Positions 32,324 to 43,023 are shown, counted from the first letter of the stretch. The stretch: DNA of 64,000 nucleotides from Lysobacter silvisoli (GCF_003382365.1 NZ_QTSU01000002.1:558001-622000); one strand, 5' to 3'. Notes: generated by a model not told the origin, from the letters alone. Translations and numbers: made by a program.

Positions 32324-33696
32324 ACCTACCGCTGGGCTTTACCGATAACGCCGCCGACGCGCTGCCCCTGCATGTGGTCACGCGCGCCGAATTCGCCGCC
32401 TGGCAGGCCACGCTGCCGGCGCCGATCGCGGCCTGGGTGGCGGCGCAGCAGTTCGACGCCAGCCCCGGCACCCTGCTCACCCTGCCCGGCCTGGAAGGCG
32501 GCCTGGGCGGCGCGGTGCTCGGCATCGGCGATCCGCTGGACCCGTATTCCTACGGCCACGCGCCGTTCGGCCTGCCGATCCGCGCCTGGCGCGTGGCCGG
32601 CGCGCGCGACGCCGCCGCGACGGCCGCGCTGCAACTGGGCTGGGGCCTGGGCAGCTACCGTTTCAGCCGCTACCGCCAGCCGCTGCGCGCGCCGGCGCAA
32701 TTGCTGATCGAACCGGGCCACGGCGAAACCTTCGACCTGCTCGCGGCCAGCCTGCGCGTGCGCGACCTGATCAACACGCCCACCGAGCACATGGGCCCGG
32801 AGCAGTTGCAGGAGATCGCGCAGGAGATCGCGCAGCGCCACGGCGCGCAGTTCGACGCCGTGGTCGGCGACGAGTTGCTGGCGCAGAACTTCCCCGCCAT
32901 CCATGCCGTGGGCCGCGCCTCGCACCGCGCGCCGCGTTTGCTGCGCCTGAGCTGGGGCGACAGCGCGCACCCGCACGTGGTGCTGGTGGGCAAGGGCGTG
33001 TGCTTCGACACCGGCGGCCTGGACCTGAAACCCGCCGACGGCATGCGCAACATGAAGAAGGACATGGGCGGCGCCGCGCACGCGATCGCCCTGGCCGAGC
33101 TGGTGATGGCGCGCAAGCTGCCGCTGCGCATCACCCTGCTGGTGCCGGCGGTGGAGAACGCGGTCGGTCCCGACGCGTTCCGCCCGGGCGAAGTCATCGC
33201 CACGCGCCAGGGCATCAGCGTGGAGATCGACAACACCGACGCCGAAGGCCGCGTGGTGCTGTGCGACGCGCTGACCCATGCCGGCGAACTGTCGCCGGCG
33301 CTGGTGCTGGACTTCGCCACCCTGACCGGCGCGGCGCGCATCGCCCTGGGCCCGGACTTGCCGGCGCTGTACAGCAACGACGACGCGCTGGCGCTGGCCT
33401 GGCTGGACGCGGGCATGCACCAGCGCGATCCGCTGTGGCGCATGCCGCTGTGGCGCCCCTACCTGCGTTACCTGACCAGCGCCATCGCCGACATCGCCAA
33501 CGGCGGCCCGTCGAAGATGGCCGGCTCGGTGACGGCGGCGCTGTACCTGGAGCGCTTCGTGCCCGCGGGCCTGCCCTGGGCGCACCTGGACGTGTACAGC
33601 TGGAACGACAGCGACCGGCCCGGCCGCCCCGCCGGCGGCGAAGCCCAGGGCCTGCGCGCGGTGTACGCGCTGCTCAAGGCGCGCGCCGGCATCTGA
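32320..33696 (+). CDS. M17 leucyl aminopeptidase family protein
   Basis: This 458-residue cytosolic aminopeptidase has a C-terminal M17 catalytic domain with the two-metal signature: GKGVCFDTGGLDLKPADGM, then the family hallmark NTDAEGR, and KKDMGGAAH. The N-terminal domain (about 1-150) is shorter and diverged, as in the single-enzyme group found in Xanthomonads. It releases N-terminal residues from peptides. Some family members are also DNA-binding regulators, but nothing here points to that. Translation is coupled to the HAD gene by an ATGA overlap. Confidence 0.87.
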   Translation: MNLPLGFTDNAADALPLHVVTRAEFAAWQATLPAPIAAWVAAQQFDASPGTLLTLPGLEGGLGGAVLGIGDPLDPYSYGHAPFGLPIRAWRVAGARDAAATAALQLGWGLGSYRFSRYRQPLRAPAQLLIEPGHGETFDLLAASLRVRDLINTPTEHMGPEQLQEIAQEIAQRHGAQFDAVVGDELLAQNFPAIHAVGRASHRAPRLLRLSWGDSAHPHVVLVGKGVCFDTGGLDLKPADGMRNMKKDMGGAAHAIALAELVMARKLPLRITLLVPAVENAVGPDAFRPGEVIATRQGISVEIDNTDAEGRVVLCDALTHAGELSPALVLDFATLTGAARIALGPDLPALYSNDDALALAWLDAGMHQRDPLWRMPLWRPYLRYLTSAIADIANGGPSKMAGSVTAALYLERFVPAGLPWAHLDVYSWNDSDRPGRPAGGEAQGLRAVYALLKARAGI

Positions 33697-34034
33697 TTCC
33701 GGCGTGGAATCGCCGTCGCCCCTATGTGCGGCGGCGCACACAGCACCGTCGCATTCGAAAGCGGCGTCGACGCACGCTTGCGTTCGTATGCGCCTGCCGT
33801 GGATCGCATGGCAACGACGACGCAGGCACAAGTGCAAGCTGCCGAATTCAGCACAAAACCATGCCCCAAAAAGCGCAGTTTGCGTGTAAATTCACTAGCG
33901 AAAGTCAGTAATCATGCCAGCGGCCTAGCGTGGCTGCGTCGTAATCGCCTGTTTGCGGGCCCGCCCGCGGCCATGGCGATTCGATACATGAGGTCCGCCG
34001 CCCGCGCACGCGGCGGATTCAGGGAGGAAGGGGA
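33697..34034. other. Intergenic region without a recognised gene
   Basis: This lies between the aminopeptidase gene and the DUF11 protein gene. It has no clear terminator, RNA or coding frame. An A/T-richer patch near 33860-33915 probably holds the promoter of the gene at 34035, whose ATG is preceded by GGGAGGAAGGGGA (34020-34032). Confidence 0.5.
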
Positions 34035-35903
34035 ATGCCGCAACGTACACCGCGCCGTGCCGGCGCGCTTTGCCTGGCCTTGATCGCCGCCGCCTACGCG
34101 CCCGGCGCAGCCGCACAGGTGCAACGCACCTTCGTCAATCTGGGCTTCGAGCAGCCGGTGCTGACCGGCAGCAGCTGTTACTTGATCGTGTCGTCCACCG
34201 TCGTGCCCGGCTGGGACACCGACCATCCCGCCAACGTCGTCAGCGGCAGCTGCACCCTGGCCGGCCAGCCCGCAGGCGCGGCGATCACCGGCCCCATCGA
34301 GATCTGGCGCGGCCCCAGCTTCAGCAGTGTGCCGCCGCGCGCGGGCAACCAGCATGCCGAGCTCAACGCCTACACCGCTTCGCGTCTGTCGCAGACCATC
34401 TGCCTGACCAACGGCGAGCGCGTGGACTGGAAGCTCAGCCACCGCGGACGCAACAGCAACGTCACTCCCGACGTGATGAACTTCAACATCGACAGCACGA
34501 CCAACACGGTCGCGGTGCTGTCGAGCACCACCGTGGCCGGTGGCGTGCCGGTGTGCCTGGACAGCGGCAACGTCGACAACCTCAGTTGCACCGTGGCCGC
34601 GGGCGGTAACGGTTGGGCCGACTATTCCGGCAGCTTCAATTGGAACGGCACCAGCGGCAACCACAACTTCGGCTTCCAGGCCGTGGGTGGCGGCGGCTCG
34701 GGCAACTTCCTGGACGACATCCAGGTCACCCTGCGGCCCTATTTGGAATTCGACCCGGTCAGCTACTCCACCCGCGAAGGCCAGGCGGTGGCCTCGCTGC
34801 CCACGATCCGCATCACCGGCACCGTCCCCGCCGGCGGCATCACCGTGCTGGTCAACATCACCGGCGGCACCGCCACCAGCGGCAGCGACTACACCGCCGG
34901 CGCCAACGTCAACGTGACCATTCCGGCCGGCACCTACGACGACAACCGCTTTCCGATTCCGATCACCATCGTCGACGACAACGTGATCGAGGACAACGAA
35001 ACCGTGCTGGTGCAGGTGCTGCCCAACGCCAGCGCCTACACCATCGCCTCGACCACGACCTGCGGCAGCGCCACGGTGCAGAACACCGCCACCCTGACCA
35101 TCGTCGACAACGACGTGGACCTGCAGGCCACCAAGACCGTCAGCGGCAACGCCACCCCGCCGGCCGGCGGCAGCACCCAGTTCACCGTGACCTACCGCAA
35201 CAACACCGCGCGCCCGACCGTGGGCGACACCACCGCGCACGACGCGGTGGCGCCGGTGACCGACGCGGTGCCGTCGGGGCTCACGTTCGCCAGTTGGACC
35301 TGCACCGGCAGCAACGGCGGGCTATGCCCTGCCGCCAGCGGCAGCGGCCCGATCGGCGGCAACGCCACCCTGCCCGCGGGCAACGGCGCGGCCGGTGGTT
35401 CGGTCACCTACGTGATCAACGCCACCCTGGGCGCGACCCAGTGCACGGCGGTGACCAACACCGCCAGCATCGCCACCAACGCGCCGCTAGCCGAGGGCGC
35501 CAGCGCTCAGGCCGGCTTCACCACGCCGGTGCCCGGCGGCAGCGCCAACAACAGCGCCAGCGCCATCGTCGATCCGCTGTGCGCCGATCTGACGATGACC
35601 AAGAGCGAGACCGGCAACCCCAGCACCTATACGCCCGGCGCCACCACCACCTACGTGCTGCAAGCCTGCAACCCGACCGGGCCCGACGGCGCCACCGGCG
35701 CGGCCATCGCCGACACCCTGCCCAACGGCGTGACCCTGACCGCGCCCTGGACCTGCAGCGGCACCGGCGGCGGCACCTGCCCGGCCAGCGGCGGCAGCGT
35801 CGGCGGCAATTCGGTGGCGGTGGCCGGGGTCAACCTGCCGGTCGGCGCCTGCGTCAGCGTCAACGTGCCGGTGATCTTCAGCGCGAATCCCGGCGACTAC
35901 TGA
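34035..35903 (+). CDS. Exported Calx-beta/DUF11 surface protein, truncated at the C-terminus
   Basis: This 622-residue protein has a signal peptide (about 1-29, ends AAAQV). A beta-sandwich region at about 30-235 comes first, with FVNLGFEQPV and two to three cysteine pairs. A Calx-beta-like domain follows at about 240-355 (GTATSGSDYTAG, then the IVDDNVIEDNETVLVQV strand), and then two DUF11 repeats (about 360-510 and 525-622). The last repeat stops at VIFSANPGDY, where family members normally continue with another strand and further repeats or an anchor. No forward frame beyond 35903 resumes the pattern. It is probably a cell-surface or secreted adhesin-like protein that has lost its end. Confidence 0.75.
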   Translation: MPQRTPRRAGALCLALIAAAYAPGAAAQVQRTFVNLGFEQPVLTGSSCYLIVSSTVVPGWDTDHPANVVSGSCTLAGQPAGAAITGPIEIWRGPSFSSVPPRAGNQHAELNAYTASRLSQTICLTNGERVDWKLSHRGRNSNVTPDVMNFNIDSTTNTVAVLSSTTVAGGVPVCLDSGNVDNLSCTVAAGGNGWADYSGSFNWNGTSGNHNFGFQAVGGGGSGNFLDDIQVTLRPYLEFDPVSYSTREGQAVASLPTIRITGTVPAGGITVLVNITGGTATSGSDYTAGANVNVTIPAGTYDDNRFPIPITIVDDNVIEDNETVLVQVLPNASAYTIASTTTCGSATVQNTATLTIVDNDVDLQATKTVSGNATPPAGGSTQFTVTYRNNTARPTVGDTTAHDAVAPVTDAVPSGLTFASWTCTGSNGGLCPAASGSGPIGGNATLPAGNGAAGGSVTYVINATLGATQCTAVTNTASIATNAPLAEGASAQAGFTTPVPGGSANNSASAIVDPLCADLTMTKSETGNPSTYTPGATTTYVLQACNPTGPDGATGAAIADTLPNGVTLTAPWTCSGTGGGTCPASGGSVGGNSVAVAGVNLPVGACVSVNVPVIFSANPGDY

Positions 35904-35972
35904 GCTGCGCTCGCCGCGGGCCTGCGGAGCAAGCCAGATGAGCGGCGCTCCGGGGCGCGCGTCTGATCGAAG

Positions 35973-37160
35973 CTAGCGGGGTGCCTGGTTGAGACGGTCG
36001 ACCAGCTCCCTGGCATGAAAGGTACGGCCCCACTTTCTCTCGTCGCGAGGGGTCAGGATTCCCTTTGCGACCAGCTGATCGACACCCGTGAGCGCCGCAC
36101 GATCCGACACCTCCAACAATCGCGCGACGTCCTTGACGCTGACGACCGGCTGACCGACCAATAGTTGCGGAAGGCGCCGAGCCACGGAATCCCGGCGGAA
36201 CTCCTGGGTGCGCTCGCCCCACTCTTCGACAAGTAGGCTCAGGTCTTGAGCGATCTTGATGGACTCGTCGGCGGCCTCGACGACCGCATCGCACACCATA
36301 CTGAACCACGGGGCCCAGTTGCCTTGGATCTGCACGCTGTTGAGCGCGTCGTAATAGCCCCGGCGATTGCGCAGCAAGGTGCCGGAGAGATAGAGCGGCG
36401 GATGTCGTTCCGCGGCTAGGATCAACGGCATGATCAGTCGGCCGACACGGCCGTTGCCGTCTTCATAGGGATGGATAGTCTCGAACTGGGCATGAGCGAT
36501 CGCCAATTGCGCAACGATCGACAACTCGGTCTGCTCTTCCGGCAGCGCACGGTACTGCAGCATGCCTTGCTCCAGATCCTGCATGCAGGCCGGGATGCAT
36601 TCGGGCGGCGCAGGAACGAAAGCGGCATCCTCGATTCGACCTTGGCCGATCCAGGCTTGGCGATCGCGATAGTCGGCAACGACCAAGCCGGTTCTCTCGT
36701 CCTCCCGCATGAGAATCCCATGCAACTCGTTGAGCAATTGCAGCGTAAGGGCGGCGCGGCCGCCCGCGCGAACGCACGCCATGCCGTGCTGAAGCGCCTC
36801 CACGTAGCGTAGGGTGACGCCCACATCGGCAGGCTTGCCTTCGGCGCTGCGAGTGACCTCGTAGGTCAGCAGTTGATCCAGGTCGGTCCGCGTCCCTTCG
36901 ATCTGGGAGCTTTGGACGGCTTCGCGGCGGGCCAGGGTACGCGTCAGCAGGTCCGGGTTCTGCCAGTGCGGGACCGCCCCTTCCAGGCGCCCGAGAGCCA
37001 AGGTCGCCTGGGTGAAGCCACGATGCACACGCTCGCCTCCTGACGGCATCTGGCGCGGAACAGGCGGGGCGACCATCGCCCTGACGCTCGGCTTGTCCGC
37101 CAGGGGGACGAGGTAACCGCGAAGGGCTGGGGCGATCTGGTCGAGGCGCATGGTAGGCAC
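35973..37160 (-). CDS. Fic-domain AMPylase-type protein with C-terminal winged helix
   Basis: This 395-residue class II Fic protein has an N-terminal inhibitory helix motif SSQIEG (84-89) and a catalytic core HPYEDGNGRVGR (230-241) with histidine and Walker-like anion hole intact. A Fic N-terminal domain and a C-terminal winged-helix domain (about 330-390) complete the usual layout. Such proteins transfer AMP to target proteins, with the SxxxE(G/N) glutamate blocking ATP until relieved. Targets are unknown. The gene seems less G+C-rich than its neighbours, and its A/T-rich promoter (37161-37250) also differs, suggesting acquisition. It directly abuts the truncated DUF11 gene. Confidence 0.88.
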   Translation of the reverse strand: MPTMRLDQIAPALRGYLVPLADKPSVRAMVAPPVPRQMPSGGERVHRGFTQATLALGRLEGAVPHWQNPDLLTRTLARREAVQSSQIEGTRTDLDQLLTYEVTRSAEGKPADVGVTLRYVEALQHGMACVRAGGRAALTLQLLNELHGILMREDERTGLVVADYRDRQAWIGQGRIEDAAFVPAPPECIPACMQDLEQGMLQYRALPEEQTELSIVAQLAIAHAQFETIHPYEDGNGRVGRLIMPLILAAERHPPLYLSGTLLRNRRGYYDALNSVQIQGNWAPWFSMVCDAVVEAADESIKIAQDLSLLVEEWGERTQEFRRDSVARRLPQLLVGQPVVSVKDVARLLEVSDRAALTGVDQLVAKGILTPRDERKWGRTFHARELVDRLNQAPR

Positions 37161-37331
37161 CTAAAGTTCAAAAGAGTCTAGTTCTTTTGAATTTTAATTC
37201 AATATTCTTCGTTTTTTTGGACGACTTTCGAAGGAACCCGCCCCGAGGAGCGGCACGCTTGCGCGGCCATGGCGCTTGATTTACTCTGAATTACAGAGTT
37301 CTCTATATCCACACCCTGGACGGCTGCCGCC

Positions 37332-37904
37332 ATGACCCGCGAAGACCTGCAAAGCGACCTGGACTACGTGACCCGCACCCTGCGCCGGCGCGAACGGCCG
37401 GCGGGCGTGCCGGCGATCTATTTCCTGTGGGCGGCGCTGGTGCTGGTCGGCTTCGCCCTGCCCGACTGGGCGCCGCGCCTGTCCGGGCCCTACTGGCTGA
37501 TCGCCGGCCTGGGCGGCGGCGCGCTCAGCCTGTGGCTGGGCGCGCGCGACAGCCGCCGCAGCGGCGTGATCGATCGCGGGCTCGCGCGCCGCTACGGCTA
37601 CCACTGGCTGGTGGCCAGCATCGCCTTCGCCCTGACCGCGCTGCCGATCGCGCTGGGCCGCTTCGAAGTGCAAACCGGGGTGGCCAACTTCCTGCTCACC
37701 GCAGGCACGGTCTATGCGCTGGCCGGCGTGCACCTGGACCGGCCGATCCTGTGGAGCGGCCTGGTGATGTACGTGGCCTACGCCGCGATCGTGCTGTTCT
37801 CGCCGCCTTACATCTGGACTTTGGCCGGCGTGGCGACCTCAGCCGCATTGGCCTGGGCTGGCTGGTCGACGCTGTCGCAGCGCAAGGCGGCGGCCACGGC
37901 ATGA
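37332..37904 (+). CDS. Integral membrane protein paired with a wHTH regulator
   Basis: This 190-residue protein has a cytoplasmic N-terminal helix (REDLQSDLDYVTRTLRRRE) and about five membrane helices (48-64, 66-80, 105-123, 130-150 and 155-180). No named family was recognised, but membrane proteins of this kind are often encoded with the small winged-helix regulator that follows here with an ATGA overlap. Together they resemble stress-responsive two-gene units whose signal is unknown. Confidence 0.65.
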   Translation: MTREDLQSDLDYVTRTLRRRERPAGVPAIYFLWAALVLVGFALPDWAPRLSGPYWLIAGLGGGALSLWLGARDSRRSGVIDRGLARRYGYHWLVASIAFALTALPIALGRFEVQTGVANFLLTAGTVYALAGVHLDRPILWSGLVMYVAYAAIVLFSPPYIWTLAGVATSAALAWAGWSTLSQRKAAATA

Positions 37905-38200
37905 AGGCGCTGGAGGGGCTCGATCCGGCGTTCGAGCACCGCGTGCGCCTGGCGATCGCGGTGCTTCTGATGCGCCACGACGAGATCAGCTTCGCCGCGT
38001 TCAAGCAGCAATTGCAGCTCACCGACGGCAATCTCGGCGCGCAGCTGCGGCGGTTGGAGGACGAGGGTTATCTCGCCTTGCGGCGCGACTTCGTCGAACG
38101 CAAGCCGGTGACCTGGTACCGCATCACGCCTTCGGGGCGCGAAGCGCTGCAGCGGCACCTGGATGCGCTGCGCTCGCTGATCGCCGGCACGGGCGCCTGA
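37901..38200 (+). CDS. Winged-helix DNA-binding regulator
   Basis: This 99-residue protein is of the small wHTH group related to MarR/PadR (SFAAFKQQLQLTDGNLGAQL as the helix-turn-helix, then the wing EDEGYLALRRDFVERKPVTW). It has no effector domain. It is translationally coupled to the membrane protein gene upstream (ATGA). It stands 128 bases before the ABC exporter operon on the same strand, so it may control its own pair, the exporter, or both. Confidence 0.8.
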   Translation: MKALEGLDPAFEHRVRLAIAVLLMRHDEISFAAFKQQLQLTDGNLGAQLRRLEDEGYLALRRDFVERKPVTWYRITPSGREALQRHLDALRSLIAGTGA

Positions 38201-38328
38201 GGCGTACGCGCAAGTTCGGGACAAGTAACGGGATGTGACAAATGCTACTGACAGATTCTGACTTCCGGCAGGTTGGCGCCTGAACGGCCTACGGTCACAC
38301 TAGGCACACTTTTTCGTCCGATTGGGCT

Positions 38329-39624
38329 ATGGCCACTTCCTCTTCCGATCTCCTCAAGGAACTCCGCATCGACCGCAAGGCGCCGCCCGAGCCCTCCGGC
38401 GGTGGACGCGGGCTATGGATCGCACTCGGCGCGGTCGGCGTGCTCGCCCTGCTGGGCGTGGGCGGCTGGGCGCTGTTCGGCCGCGACAACGCGCCGCAGG
38501 TGCGCACCGCGAGCGCGGTGGCCATCGGCGGCGCCGGCGGCGGCAACGCCTCGGTGCTGGACGCCACCGGCTACGTGGTGGCGCGGCGCATGGCCACGGT
38601 CTCGGCCAAGATCACCGGCCGCGTGCGCGAGGTGCTGATCGAGGAAGGCATGCGCGTGGAAGCGGGCCAGGTCATGGCCACGCTGGACCCGATCGACGCC
38701 GATGCCGAGCGCTCGCTGGCCAACGCCCAGCTCGGCGCCGCGCAAAGCGACACCGCGCGCGTGCAGGCCCAGCTCAAGGAAGCCGAGGCCAACGCTGTGC
38801 GTTTGTCGGCGCTGGTCAAGCAGCAGCTGGTGGCGCGCTCGCAGTACGACCAGGCCGTGGCCGAGCGCGACGCGCTGCGCGCCTCGCTGCTGACCTCGCA
38901 GCGCAACGCCAAGGTCGCCGGCGACCGCCTGCGCATCGCCGACATCGGCGTGGACAACACCGTGGTGCGCGCGCCGTTCTCCGGCGTGGTCACCGCCAAG
39001 GCCGCGCAGCCGGGCGAGATCGTCTCGCCGCTGTCGGCCGGCGGCGGCTTCACCCGCACCGGCATCGGCACCATCGTCGACATGGACTCGCTGGAAGTGG
39101 AAGTGGACGTGGGCGAGTCCTTCATCGGCCGCGTGCAGCCGAAGATGCCGGTGGAGGCCACCCTCAACGCCTACCAGGACTGGAAGATTCCGGCCGAGGT
39201 GATCGCGATCATTCCCGCCGCCGACCGCGGCAAGGCCACGGTCAAGGTGCGCATCGCGCTGAAGGTCAAGGGCGATCCGCGCATCGTGCCCGACATGGGC
39301 GTGCGGGTGAGCTTCCTGGAGCCGGCCAAGCCGGTGGCCGCCAACCAGCCCAAGCCCGGCGTGCTGGTGCCGGCCGCAGCGCTGACCCAGCGCGACGGTG
39401 CCGACGCGGTGTTCGTGGTCGAGAACGAAAAGGCCCTGCGCCGCACAGTGAAGACCGGCCGCAGCCTGGGCGACGACCGCGAGATCCTGGAAGGCGTGAG
39501 CGGCGGCGAGACCGTGGTGCTGGATCCGCCCGAATCGCTGAGCGACGGCGCGCGCGTGCGCGTGGCCGCCGAGAACGCAGACAACGCCCAGGCCGGTGAC
39601 GAATCGGCCCCCAGCAGCGAATAA
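38329..39624 (+). CDS. Periplasmic adaptor subunit (MacA/HlyD-like) of an ABC exporter
   Basis: This 431-residue membrane-fusion protein has an N-terminal membrane anchor (about 28-50), a lipoyl half-motif (VSAKITGRVREVLIEEGMRV), a helical hairpin (about 120-185) and a second lipoyl half (VRAPFSGVVTAKAAQPGEIV). The beta-barrel and membrane-proximal domains follow. It should bridge the inner-membrane permease to an outer-membrane channel. It is the first gene of a four-gene set with an ATPase and two FtsX-like permeases. No TolC-like gene is in the window, so an outer-membrane partner would come from elsewhere. Confidence 0.87.
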   Translation: MATSSSDLLKELRIDRKAPPEPSGGGRGLWIALGAVGVLALLGVGGWALFGRDNAPQVRTASAVAIGGAGGGNASVLDATGYVVARRMATVSAKITGRVREVLIEEGMRVEAGQVMATLDPIDADAERSLANAQLGAAQSDTARVQAQLKEAEANAVRLSALVKQQLVARSQYDQAVAERDALRASLLTSQRNAKVAGDRLRIADIGVDNTVVRAPFSGVVTAKAAQPGEIVSPLSAGGGFTRTGIGTIVDMDSLEVEVDVGESFIGRVQPKMPVEATLNAYQDWKIPAEVIAIIPAADRGKATVKVRIALKVKGDPRIVPDMGVRVSFLEPAKPVAANQPKPGVLVPAAALTQRDGADAVFVVENEKALRRTVKTGRSLGDDREILEGVSGGETVVLDPPESLSDGARVRVAAENADNAQAGDESAPSSE

Positions 39625-39665
39625 CACCCGACATCCCTCTAATCGCTATCGCGCGAGGACGTGCA

Positions 39666-40355
<690 letters not shown>

Positions 40356-40454
40356 AGCGCGCTCGACGAGGCACGTTCGCGTGCGCTCGTCACCGCCCCG
40401 TCGTAGGGACCGCCCGGCCGCGAAGGCGCGGGCTACACCAAAGGAATTGCAGAC

Positions 40455-41612
40455 ATGAAATACCTGCACCTGATCTGGGCCGCCTTGTTCCGCAGCAAGA
40501 CCCGCACCCTGCTGACGCTGTTGTCGGTGGTGGCCGCGTTCCTGCTGTTCGGCATGCTCGATTCGGTCCGCGTGGCCTTCAACTCCGGCGGCAGCGTCGC
40601 CGGTGCCGACCGCCTGGTCGTGGCCTCGCGCCTGTCGATCACGCAGATGCTGCCCTACAACCTGCTGACCCGGATCGAGGCCCAGCCGGGCGTCAAGAAG
40701 GCCGCCTACGCGGCCTGGTTCGGCGGCATCTACCGCGATCCGAAGAACTTCTTCCCCAACTTCTCGGTCAGCCCGAACTACCTGGACCTGTTCCCCGAGT
40801 ACAAGGTCCCGCCCGAGCAGGTCAAAGCCTGGTTGAACGACCGCCAGGGCGCGATCGTCGGCGCCGCGCTGGCCAAGCGCCACGGCTGGAAGGTGGGCGA
40901 CACCATCCCGCTGCAGGCCACGATCTTTCCGACCAAGGGCAGCAACGACTGGCCGCTGAAGCTGCGCGCGATCTTCGAAGTCGCCGACAGCAAGCGCAAG
41001 GGCGAAGAGAACATGCTGCTGTTCCACTGGAAGTACTTCGACGAGTCCAACGACTACGTCAAGAGCCAGGTCGGCTGGTACACGGTCAAGCTCGACGACG
41101 TGAACCAGGCCTCGCGCGTGGCCAAGGAGATCGACAAGCTGTCGGAGAACTCCGATCACGAGACCAAGACCCAGACCGAACAGGCGTTCAACCAGTCCTT
41201 CGCCAAGCAGTTCGCCGACATCGGCCTGATCGTGAGCGCGATCATGGGCGCGGTGTTCTTCACCCTGCTGCTGCTGACCGGCAACACCATGGCCCAGGCG
41301 GTGCGCGAACGCATTCCGGAACTGGCGGTGCTCAAGACCATCGGCTTCAGCGACCGCAGCGTGCTGGGCCTGGTGCTGACCGAATCCATCCTGCTGATCG
41401 TGATCGGCGGCTGCATCGGCCTGGGCATCGCCGCGGTGATCATGCCGGGGGTGAGCGCGGCCAGCGGCGGCGTGATCCAGCTGCCCACCGTGCTGCCGCA
41501 GACCTGGGCCCTGGGCGTGGGCCTGATGGTGGCCATCGGCATCGCCGTGGGCCTGTTGCCCGCGCTGCGCGGCATGCGCCTGAAGATCGTCGACGCCCTC
41601 GCCGGCCGCTGA
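40455..41612 (+). CDS. FtsX-like ABC permease, first subunit
   Basis: This 385-residue permease of the MacB/FtsX type has an N-terminal helix (about 18-38), a large periplasmic domain (about 40-255) and three C-terminal helices (around 265, 315 and 355; LIVSAIMGAVFFTLLLLTGN, ILLIVIGGCIGLGIAAVIMP). AAGGAA lies about ten bases before the ATG. It lacks its own ATPase domain, so it pairs with 39666, and with the second permease as a probable heterodimer. Confidence 0.87.
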   Translation: MKYLHLIWAALFRSKTRTLLTLLSVVAAFLLFGMLDSVRVAFNSGGSVAGADRLVVASRLSITQMLPYNLLTRIEAQPGVKKAAYAAWFGGIYRDPKNFFPNFSVSPNYLDLFPEYKVPPEQVKAWLNDRQGAIVGAALAKRHGWKVGDTIPLQATIFPTKGSNDWPLKLRAIFEVADSKRKGEENMLLFHWKYFDESNDYVKSQVGWYTVKLDDVNQASRVAKEIDKLSENSDHETKTQTEQAFNQSFAKQFADIGLIVSAIMGAVFFTLLLLTGNTMAQAVRERIPELAVLKTIGFSDRSVLGLVLTESILLIVIGGCIGLGIAAVIMPGVSAASGGVIQLPTVLPQTWALGVGLMVAIGIAVGLLPALRGMRLKIVDALAGR

Positions 41613-41631
41613 GACCTAGGAGATCCGAAGC

Positions 41632-42936
41632 ATGAAATTCCTGATCAATTTCGGCATCGTCCTGCTGTTGCTGGCGAGCCTGGCGGTGTGGGTGATGCTG
41701 CCCTGGTACGCGGTGGCGGCCATCGCGGTCGCGCTGCTGCTGTGGCTGTTCCTGACCAAGCGCGGCCAGCAGACCCTGGCCGTGGCCGGCGTCGGCATCG
41801 CCGGCCTGCCGCAGCGCTGGGGCGCGTCGTCGGTGATCGTGATCGGCATCGCCGGCGTGGTCGGCGTGCTGGTGGCCATGCTGGCGATGGGCGAAGGCTT
41901 CCAGAACACGCTCAAGCAGACCGGCGGCAAGGACACCGCGATCATCCTGCGTGGCGGCTCGCAGGCCGAGACCAATTCGGTCATCGCCCGCGACCAGGTG
42001 CCGCTGATCTCCTCGCTGGCCGGCATCGCCAAGGACGCCGGCGGCCGCGCCCAGGTCTCGGCGGAACTGTCGCAGGTGATCAACCTGCCCACCGTGTCCG
42101 ACGGCAGCGACGCCAACGCGCAGCTGCGCGGCGTGGGCCAGGAAGCGTGGAAGCTGCGCCCCAACGTCAAGATCGTGCAGGGCCGCAAGTTCGGCGCCGG
42201 CCTGCGCGAACTGATCGCCGGCCAGGGCGCGGCCAAGCAGTTCCGCGGCCTGGAAGTGGGCAAGCAGATCGAACTGGCCAACCAGCAGTGGACCGTGGTC
42301 GGCGTGTTCGCCGCCGGCGATTCGCACGACTCCGAACTGTGGGCCGACGGCGAAGTGCTGGCCTCCACCTACCAGCGCAGCTCGTTCCAGTCGGTGACGG
42401 TGAAGCTGGCCGGCAAGGACGGCTTCAAGCAGCTCAAGTCGGCCATGGCCGGCGATCCGCGGCTGAAACTGGACGTGCAGACCACCAGCGACTACTACGC
42501 CAAGCAGTCCGAAGGCCTGACCAAGCTGATCAAGATCCTGGGCACGGTGATCGGCACCATCATGGCCATCGGCGCGGTGTTCGGCGCGCTCAACACCATG
42601 TACGCCGCCGTCGCCGGCCGCGCGCGCGAGATCGCGACCCTGCGCGCGCTCGGCTTCCGCGGCCTGCCGGTGGTGGTGGCGGTGATGCTGGAAACCATGC
42701 TGCTGGCCCTGCTCGGCGGCCTGCTCGGCGCGGCGGTGGCCTGGCTGATCTTCAACGGCTACCAAGTGTCGACGCTGGGCAACAATTTCAGCCAGGTGGT
42801 GTTCCAGTTCAAGGTCTCGCCGGAGCTGCTGTGGACCGGCCTGAAGTGGGCGCTGGGCATCGGCCTGGTCGGCGGCCTGTTCCCCGCCTTGCGCGCGGCG
42901 CGGCTGCCGGTGACCACGGCGTTGCGCGCGGCCTGA
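41632..42936 (+). CDS. FtsX-like ABC permease, second subunit
   Basis: This 434-residue permease has two N-terminal helices (about 5-40), a further one near 65-85, a periplasmic domain of the MacB_PCD kind (about 90-290) and three C-terminal helices (around 300, 345 and 395). It starts 19 bases after the preceding permease gene, with AGGAG upstream of its ATG. The two unequal permeases with one ATPase and one adaptor suggest an asymmetric exporter. The substrate (antibiotic, peptide or lipid) cannot be inferred here. Confidence 0.87.
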   Translation: MKFLINFGIVLLLLASLAVWVMLPWYAVAAIAVALLLWLFLTKRGQQTLAVAGVGIAGLPQRWGASSVIVIGIAGVVGVLVAMLAMGEGFQNTLKQTGGKDTAIILRGGSQAETNSVIARDQVPLISSLAGIAKDAGGRAQVSAELSQVINLPTVSDGSDANAQLRGVGQEAWKLRPNVKIVQGRKFGAGLRELIAGQGAAKQFRGLEVGKQIELANQQWTVVGVFAAGDSHDSELWADGEVLASTYQRSSFQSVTVKLAGKDGFKQLKSAMAGDPRLKLDVQTTSDYYAKQSEGLTKLIKILGTVIGTIMAIGAVFGALNTMYAAVAGRAREIATLRALGFRGLPVVVAVMLETMLLALLGGLLGAAVAWLIFNGYQVSTLGNNFSQVVFQFKVSPELLWTGLKWALGIGLVGGLFPALRAARLPVTTALRAA

Positions 42937-43023
42937 GCGCAAACCCAACGCGGTATCGACGAGGCGCCGTTCGCGGCGCCTCGTTCGTTTCCGGGGTTCG
43001 CCGGCGCGGACTGGGCCGCGCGC

